Shown piece by piece: positions 55,636-64,000 of a stretch of 64,000 bases of DNA. The stretch is from Palaemon carinicauda (lineage: Eukaryota > Arthropoda > Malacostraca > Decapoda > Palaemonidae): positions 95,151,559-95,215,558 of the forward strand of contig NC_090744.1 in NCBI RefSeq assembly GCF_036898095.1, given 5' to 3'. Positions within the stretch are counted from its first letter, which is position 1; each line of letters starts with the position of its first letter. The notes below the pieces were generated by a model that was not told the DNA's origin, ran no database searches, and saw nothing but the letters and a program-made list of their open reading frames with translations. A program made the position numbers and the translations under genes.

Positions 55636-57720
55636 TTATCTCCTCCTACGCCTATTAACATAAAGGGTCTCAGTTGTATTTCGCCAGTCATCTCTATCTT
55701 AAGCTTTTAATTCAATACTTCTCCATTCATCATCTCCCACTTCGCGCTTCATAGTCCTCAGCCATGTAAGTCTGGGTCTTCCAACTCTTCTAGTGCCTTG
55801 TGGAGCCCAGCTGAACGTTTGGTGAACTAATCTCTCTTGGGGAGTGCGAAGAGCATGCCCAAACCATCTCCATCTAACCCTCATCATAATCTCATCTACA
55901 TATGGCACTCTAGTAATCTCCCTCACAATCTCATTTATAATCCTGTCCTGCCATCTAACTCCCAATATCCTTCTGAGGGTTTTTTCTTAAATCTACTAAA
56001 TCTATTGGAGATTGTTTTATTGTCATACCATGACTCACGTCCATAGAGTAACGCCGATCTCACTAAACTGATATATAGTCTGATTTTCATATGTAATTTC
56101 AGGCTGTTTGATTTCCAAATTTTACTTAACCTAGCCATTGTCTGATTTTTTTTTTCAATCTTTCAATAAACTCTAATTCTAAAGACCCTGTAAAAGAGAT
56201 CATAGCTCCCAAATACTTAGATAATTCTACCTCATTAATCCTTTCTCCTTCCAATGATATTTCATCTACCATTGCATGCTCCGTTCTCATAATCTCTGTC
56301 TTCCTTCTATTTATCTTCAACCCCACCTCGTGTGATATTTCATGCATTCTGGTAAGCAATCATTAAAAATCCTGTGGTGTTCTGCTGACAAAGACGGCAT
56401 CATCAGCATACTATAGGTCTGCTAAATTCCTATCACCAATCCAGTCCGATCCTTCTCATCCATCTCCGACTGTTCTACTCATTACAAACTCCATGAGGAG
56501 GATAAACAACATAGGTGATAACACATTCCCTTGGAGTACTCCGCTGTTCACTGGAAATTCAATTTGATAAGACTTCATTTACATTAACTTTGAACTTGAT
56601 ATGCTCATGAACAGACTTAATTAAATTTACATATTTAAGATGAATTCCATAATAACGTATGGCTCTCCACAAAATTGGTTGGTGCATGCTATAAAAGGCT
56701 TTGGATTTCTTTATTATACGCATTGCTGTACATATGTCAAAATGAAAATTTGGTCAGTGCAACTTCTACCTTTTCTAAATCCTGCTTGTTTATCTCTCAG
56801 CTTTTCATCAATCTTTCTCCCCAGTCTCTTTAGAATAAGCATACTATATATTTTCATAACAACTGACGTAGGTATGATGCCTCTGTATTTTCGGCCAGTA
56901 TCATCTCGGCAGTTATTCCATCGTATCCAGGGGCTTTCCATCTCTTTAGTATTTTGAGGATAGCTTTGACCTCAAACACACTGAATTCATTCATGGGCAC
57001 ACCAAGGTCTTCCTCAGCTTCAGTTATACCAATCAAATTATTCCCTTCATATCTCCTATTCATGACCTCACTAAAGTGTTCCATTCAACGTTGTCTTTCT
57101 TCATCTTTTGTTATTATGATAGCTCCATCTCTCTTTTTGATGGATATATGCTTCTTCTTCTTTGCCCCAGTCGAGATTTCATTAATAATTCTATGAGCAA
57201 TTCTTACACCATAGCCACTTCATGAAATCATAGCTTTGTCAGCCTCATCTACTTTACTGTCTAAATATTCTCTCCAGTCATTCCTGGCTTTTCTTTTGAC
57301 CTCGCTGTGAATACTGGAATACTTAGCATGCTCTACCTTGTAATTTTCATTACTTCCTCGAAAACTTTCAACAATCAATTTCTGTCTTTGCCTCCTTTTT
57401 ATAGTATCCCAAGTATCATTTGATATCCAAGGCTTTCACCTTGTAACTGCATGTCCCAAGACTTCATTACCAACTGACTGATATATGTTCTTAATATCAC
57501 ACCATTCTTCATTAATTGTTTGTTCTTCGTCTCTAAAAGTCTCTGAGACTGCAAATCGATTCCTAAATTCAATTGAAAATGTTTCTCTGTGCTCCTCTTC
57601 TAAAAGCTCAGTTGTATCCAACCTAGGTATTCTATCTACCTTTCTGTTGGGTGATTTCAGTTTTAATTTCAAGGTGGTAATTAGGGAATAAAGTAATGTT
57701 TCTCTCCACAACTATATCTC
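55636..57720 (-). mobile_element. RTE-like LINE, longest copy, decayed
   Basis: Minus-strand pieces in order: FSIEFRNRFAVSETFRDEEQ (57620), MEHFSEVMNRRYEG and EVKAILKILKRWKAPGYDGI (57080-56900), KYRGIIPTSVVMKIYSMLI and KQAGFRKGRSCTDQIF (56890-56740), YADD catalytic site near 56405, ISHEVGLKINRRKTEIM (56345), ISLVRSALLYGRESW (56060) and the C-terminal RWRWFGHALRTPQERLVHQ (55880-55820). At least five frameshifts or stops are needed. The 3' end is at left, with a short ATC/GAT repeat tail (55623-55640). Confidence 0.8.
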
Positions 57721-58394
57721 GTCTTACATCGTCAGCAGCATTTTTTCTCGATTTGTAATCAATTGTCATTCACTATATTAGTTTTGCAAACATTTTTACG
57801 GTGCTTTTAATTAATCGTTATTCAATTATTATTCTTATTCTCCTTATTAGTCATCCTGCATATCTTTAGGCTACTTAACTGCTGCGTCTTCTTAAAGACC
57901 TGTGCTTCATTTGTATTTTTTTTTTGTTTGGCAACCTGTTTCACTTGCAGCATCTTTTTTTTTTTTAACTTTCTTTACCCATTATTCATTTCATTTATAA
58001 ACATTATCATTCCAACACAACTCTCATCTTGTTAGTCTAAAGACTTACGCCTAATTTTCAAGAAGAAAATCGCTATGCGCACCACGCCATCTTTTAGTTA
58101 AAAAATTCTGTAAGTAATTCTGATTATTTTTTAAAAATACGTGTTATGATGAAGCTGCTATTATTTTGTTTCATATTATACCTTTAAGATTAATTTAATA
58201 TTAAATCGGTTACATTTTTTGGCCATCGCTATTGATTTAACTCCCTTTCAAATGGATGGCTTTGCTGGTATGTGTTTATGGTTGCTATTCAGATGTGCTC
58301 TAAGTTCACGCCGCACGCGCACACCCACATGGCAACACCACGTGTGGGCCCCACCACGTGTTTACATTTAGTTCGGGGAAGAGGCCCGGCACTG

Positions 58395-58396
<2 letters not shown>
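57721..58396. other. unannotated stretch
   Basis: AT-rich with poly-T runs (57917-57926, 57954-57966). No gene recognised. Confidence 0.5.
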
Positions 58397-58463
<67 letters not shown>

Positions 58464-58560
58464 AGTTAAGCTATAACCCTATAATTAGAAAAGCAGGGTA
58501 GGGTTCAAACAAGGAAAAATATCCCAGTGAGGAAAGGAAATGAATAAACTATATATCAGA
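58397..58560 (-). repeat. non-autonomous repeat or LINE tail fragment, copy 10
   Basis: A (TTA)n tract of about 65 bp, then the complement of the shared 3' end (AAGCTATAACCCT, CCCAGTGAGGAAAGGAAA). The body is lost. Confidence 0.8.
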
Positions 58561-58811
58561 AGTAATGAATAAAGAAAAATAAATATCTTAAGATCAGTAA
58601 CAACTATAAAGTTTGATCTTTTAAAGTTCTGAAATTTATATTATTCATTGACGTTTCAGTCAATCGTAAATAATAAATTTAACTATTTAATCGTTTTAAA
58701 TAGCTATTGTTTATATAACTATAATATCTATGTCAAAAAAGTATTAACCATTCTCATATACTGAAGGAACGTTTCAAAGAACTCTGAGAAGTTATAGATG
58801 TAGAAATGAAA
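58561..58811. other. unannotated stretch
   Basis: AT-rich sequence between two copies of the non-autonomous repeat in opposite orientation. Nothing recognised. Confidence 0.5.
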
Positions 58812-59358
58812 GGGAGTAGTTTGGCTAGGGCACCAACCATCCGTTGAGATACTACCGCTAGAGATATTGGGTCCTTTGACTGGTCAGACAATACTACATT
58901 GGATCCAAGGTCTATATATGTTCCCTCTCTCTGGTTACGCCTCATTTGGTTTTTGCCTACACATACACAGAATAATCTGACCTATTCTTTCCTCGTTCTC
59001 CTCTGCCCTCACACACTTCAAAACATTGAGATTACCAAACAATTCTTCTTCACTCCAGATGTTAACTACTGCACTTTAATTGTTCAGTGGCTACTTTCCT
59101 CTTGGTAAGGGTAGAAGAGACTCTTTAGCTATGGTAAGCAGCTCTTCTAGGAGAAGAATACTCCAAAATCAAACCACTGTTCTCTAGTCTTGGGTAGTGC
59201 CATAGCCCCTCTACTGTGGTCTTCCACTGTCTTGGGGGTAGAGTTCTCTTGCTTGAGGGTAGACTTGGGCACACTATTCTATATTATTTCTCTTCCATTT
59301 GTTTTCTTGAAGTTTTTATAATTTATAGATGAACCACAACTAAGGTTGTAGCGAAGAA

Positions 59359-59416
<58 letters not shown>

Positions 59417-59425
59417 TTAATAATA
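58812..59425 (+). repeat. non-autonomous (TAA)n-tailed repeat, copy 11 with internal deletion
   Basis: It has a 5' hairpin (GGAGTAGTTTGGCTAGGGC, partner TACTACC) and most of the body. About 130 bp are lost just before the tail: ATTTATAGATGAACC jumps to AACTAAGGTTGTAGC. It ends in (TAA)n at 59358-59425. Confidence 0.85.
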
Positions 59426-61318
<1,893 letters not shown>

Positions 61319-61397
61319 ATTCATCATCATCATCATCTCCTCCTACGCCTACTGATGCAAAGGGCCTCAGTTATATTTCGTCAGTCGTCTCTAACAT
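61319..61397 (-). repeat. RTE-like LINE, 3' UTR scrap
   Basis: ATCATCATCATC, then CTCCTCCTACGCCTACTGATG and CGTCAGTCGTCTCTA, match the 3' ends at 55623-55700 and 26400-26470. It is a very short 5'-truncated copy in the same orientation as the other two. Confidence 0.75.
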
Positions 61398-62480
61398 TCC
61401 AAATACTTATTTTCAATTTTCTTTAGTATTTACAAACCGGGAGATTCTTAGCACCCTGCTATGCCCGGGACTAGGGGCCAATCTGTCATCTTCTCTTTCC
61501 ATGACTGACTAAATCCATAGAGGGTTCATTGGCTAGATACATTCAAAGGCTAGCCAGTTCCTAGTGATGCGCAGTGCCTATCTAACTAAGGCAAGTGACC
61601 TCTGCCAGTCCATACTAATTCTAGTAAAATCAACCGCCAGGCATCAGGAGTAAAAGCTGAAGAGACAGTTTGTCAATCACCTTAAACCTAATCTGTCACC
61701 CTGCTGCTAGTGAGTTCATCGAGATTTAGGGGGCCATTTTCTCCACACCCACAGCTCTCATTACTCCACCAAGTTGCTCATCCGCTTATATGAGTATAAC
61801 ACGGTTGGTAAAGAACGGTTGTACAGTTGAATTAATATCCAATAATTTAACCAACGTTTGAATAATACTATACACAATATATGTTGGATAGAAATCCCTT
61901 ATTCACGTTAGAGAGGACAAACACTTGAGAGGAGAGAGAGCAAGTGGATGTTAGCTCTTTCAAAGGGATATTGACTTAATTATTCCAGAACCTTCCAGTT
62001 CGGCCTACTGTAAGCGTGGGGGCAGGGTCTAGCGGCGTAAGGTTGCCAACGTAGTAAATTTGAAGAAGGGGTACTAACCTTGCTTGCGAGACAACTCTCT
62101 CCCACCTAACTCTGCCCACTGATCTCTCGTGACAATAAAAAAAGAGTAAATCTAATTCGAGAATTTTCATGCACTTTCTAACCCGTTGGAAACATAAAGA
62201 TGACGTAATCCTTCGTATCATAACTCATGTATGTCATACCTTTTAACAAAATTACATAAGACTTTGTAACAAAACTACATGAAATAAAAAGTTAACTCTT
62301 AAAAATAACATAAATTTACACATACTGAATTGAGTGAAAATACAATTAAATGAATGACGAAAGTCTTATGTAATTTACATATATTTACTTGAACCTACAT
62401 GAGGGGTACTCACCTTACGAGCTGGGTATGCATCTCTTAAATACAAAAATGATATACATAGATAAAATATTTACTCTCAT
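61398..62480. other. unannotated stretch
   Basis: No gene recognised. It lies where integrase and the 3' LTR of the Gypsy element would be expected, but I see neither. Confidence 0.4.
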
Positions 62481-62489
62481 GCTAGACCG

Positions 62490-62880
62490 GCTTCATAAGA
62501 TAGCTCTCCCCAAAAAGATTATCTATTCTGGTCCTTAATCCACCAATTCAGTCCGAGATAGGTAATCTGGAACCACGTTATCTTCAATACAATATGGTTG
62601 CAAACATAATGACCACCTAGTTAACTTTGGATTATTATTCTTTATTATATTAACAAAAGTTAAAGGATTGTGAGCCAAGTAAACGGTAATTTCATCATTC
62701 TGTGGTCTATTCACATAAACTCCAAACTTGCTTATCGCTGTGATTGGTGCTAGCAGTTCCTTTTTAACTCTCGAGTAGGCTCGCTGACGCTTCTTCAGCT
62801 TTAACGATATAAAACAAACAGGGTGAAGAATTCCTTCCTTGTCTTCTTACAATAAGACAGCTGTAACCCCATTATCCAAT
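62490..62880 (-). pseudogene. Gypsy RNase H remnant
   Basis: The phrase NGVTAVLL is followed by a stop, then EDKEGILHPVCFISLKLKK, QRAYSRVKKELLAPITAISK, YLAHNPLTFVN (TDHNPL in most relatives), KLTRWSLCLQPYCIED and VVPDYLSR. These are the RNase H motifs of Ty3/Gypsy pol. The frame is mostly readable, with at least one stop. Confidence 0.8.
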
Positions 62881-63139
62881 GCATTTACTTGGATAAGGAA
62901 TTTCTTGTTGAAATCAGGTGCTCGCAGTATCGGTTTCGAAGTTATGGTCTATATCTTGTCGAAGGATTACTGGCACTCGCTGGTCCATACAAATTTTTCC
63001 TTAGGGGTAGTCAAATCTGCCATGAGAGCTACTACAGCTGAAAAGTTTAAGCAAAAACGTCGGTAAAATCCTGCCATCCCTGAAAATCGTTGTAATTGCT
63101 TCCTCGTGGGGGGGTTAGGCTTCCCTTATTCCTTCGACG

Positions 63140-63620
63140 TTAGCGGCTACTGGGGCAATTTGTCCTCTTCTGACTTCCCAAGTACCAAACTGTTGCCTTT
63201 CCAAATTTGCTCTTCTCCAGGTTAATCGTCAGGTATTCTCCTCGTAGCTTTTGAAATATCTTCTTCAGGATTTGGAGATGTTCCTCCCAGGTTAATGAAT
63301 ATATCAAAATAACGCCGAGATATACAACTACTCCTTCAATAGATCCTAGTAGGGTATCCATCACTCGCAGAAAGGTAGCGGGTGGGTTTATTAGACCAAA
63401 AAGCATGACTGTATATTGATGGGGTTATAAAAGCTGATAACAATTTTGCATTGTCTTCCAAAGGAATTTGATAATAGCCTTTTAACAAGTCGATCTTGGA
63501 CACGAACCTGGCTTGTCCTATGTTGTCGAGTAATTGGTCTATGAGCGGCAATGCATAATTATCGGCCACACTGATCGAATTCAACTTTCTGTAGTCCGTA
63601 CACATCCTGAAAGATTGTCT
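63140..63620 (-). pseudogene. Gypsy reverse transcriptase remnant
   Basis: Open frames give MCTDYRKLNSISVADNYALP, FVSKIDLLKGYYQIPL (first catalytic Asp), MLFGLINPPATFLRVMD, VVYLGVILIYSLTWEEHL (catalytic YLDD replaced by YLGV) and LEKSKFGKATVWYLG. Loss of both catalytic Asp and a frameshift at about 63400 make it inactive. Confidence 0.85.
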
Positions 63621-64000
63621 GGTTTTTTTACACGAGCAAGCATGGAGAACTGTAAAGGCTAGGGCTTTGTTCAGCTAATCCGTTTTTTAAGAAATAGTCT
63701 ACTTCTCTCATGACTTCTCGGTGATACGGCGACAGTGGATAAGCGCATTGTTTGAATTGTCTTTCCGTATTTTTAAGGTGTATCTCATACTTCGTCAAGT
63801 TGGTTTATTTCGAGACGTCCGAGACAATTTTAGGGAAACTTCTAATCAATCGGCTTAATTCCTCTTGCTGCTCCTTATTCAAATGAGTTAAAGTCGCTTC
63901 CAGGTTCCGAATGATGGGTGAATTATTCACTTTGCTTACCGCCCCTACCTCATATCCATCGTCGTCTTCCGTGGATGGAATGGTTCATGCCATACACTCC

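Larger units (their letters stand above)
62481..64000 (-). mobile_element. Ty3/Gypsy retrotransposon, partial pol
   Basis: On the minus strand, running in from the right edge: a pre-RT segment with PLSPYHREVMREVDYF and LKNGLAEQS (63780-63660), RT (63620-63140) and RNase H (62880-62490). Frames are interrupted. The element continues beyond the window. Integrase, LTRs and gag are not seen. Confidence 0.85.

Overview
This is an animal genomic window, very repeat-rich and AT-rich, with one recognisable host gene: ATG9, the autophagy lipid scramblase. It lies on the minus strand and is split into two coding exons by an intron of about 20.5 kb. The mix of DIRS-type tyrosine-recombinase retrotransposons, Tigger/pogo transposons, several LINE lineages, a tRNA-like SINE and long (TA)n and (TAA)n tracts suggests an arthropod, probably a decapod crustacean. 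That assignment is inference from repeat repertoire and general knowledge; nothing in the window names the species.

Layout. 1-507: nothing recognised. 508-3153: a DIRS element (D) deleted internally. 3154-6480: a Jockey/I-type LINE (gag-like ORF1 plus endonuclease) carrying a non-autonomous repeat. 7378-11351: an old Tigger transposase broken by a LINE (9071-11101) and a non-autonomous repeat (7973-8257). 11615-16636: a decayed DIRS (E) interrupted by two more copies of that repeat. 17720-22760: two 3' ends of the LINE that shares its tail with the repeat, and between them a complete Tigger transposon (18418-20922) with an open 625-codon transposase. 24223-47210: ATG9. Its intron holds an RTE-like LINE fragment, three consecutive DIRS elements (C, A, B) on the same strand as ATG9, a DIRS remnant and a terminal-inverted-repeat element; together these fill most of it. 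47211-64000: intergenic sequence with a tRNA-like SINE, further copies of the non-autonomous repeat, a palindromic MITE, RTE-like LINE copies, large (TA)n tracts and, at the right edge, a Ty3/Gypsy pol fragment.

How the parts relate. Apart from ATG9 and the intact Tigger transposase, essentially every coding stretch is a transposon remnant. The elements are nested: TA-target DNA transposons sit in the (TAA)n tails of retroelements, and a roughly 680-bp non-autonomous family appears in more than ten copies. That family shares its 3' end with a LINE and has a 5'-terminal hairpin. The DIRS elements show the inverted terminal repeats and internal complementary region typical of the order; most copies have lost the recombinase. 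No CRISPR array, operon, rRNA or stand-alone tRNA gene was seen.
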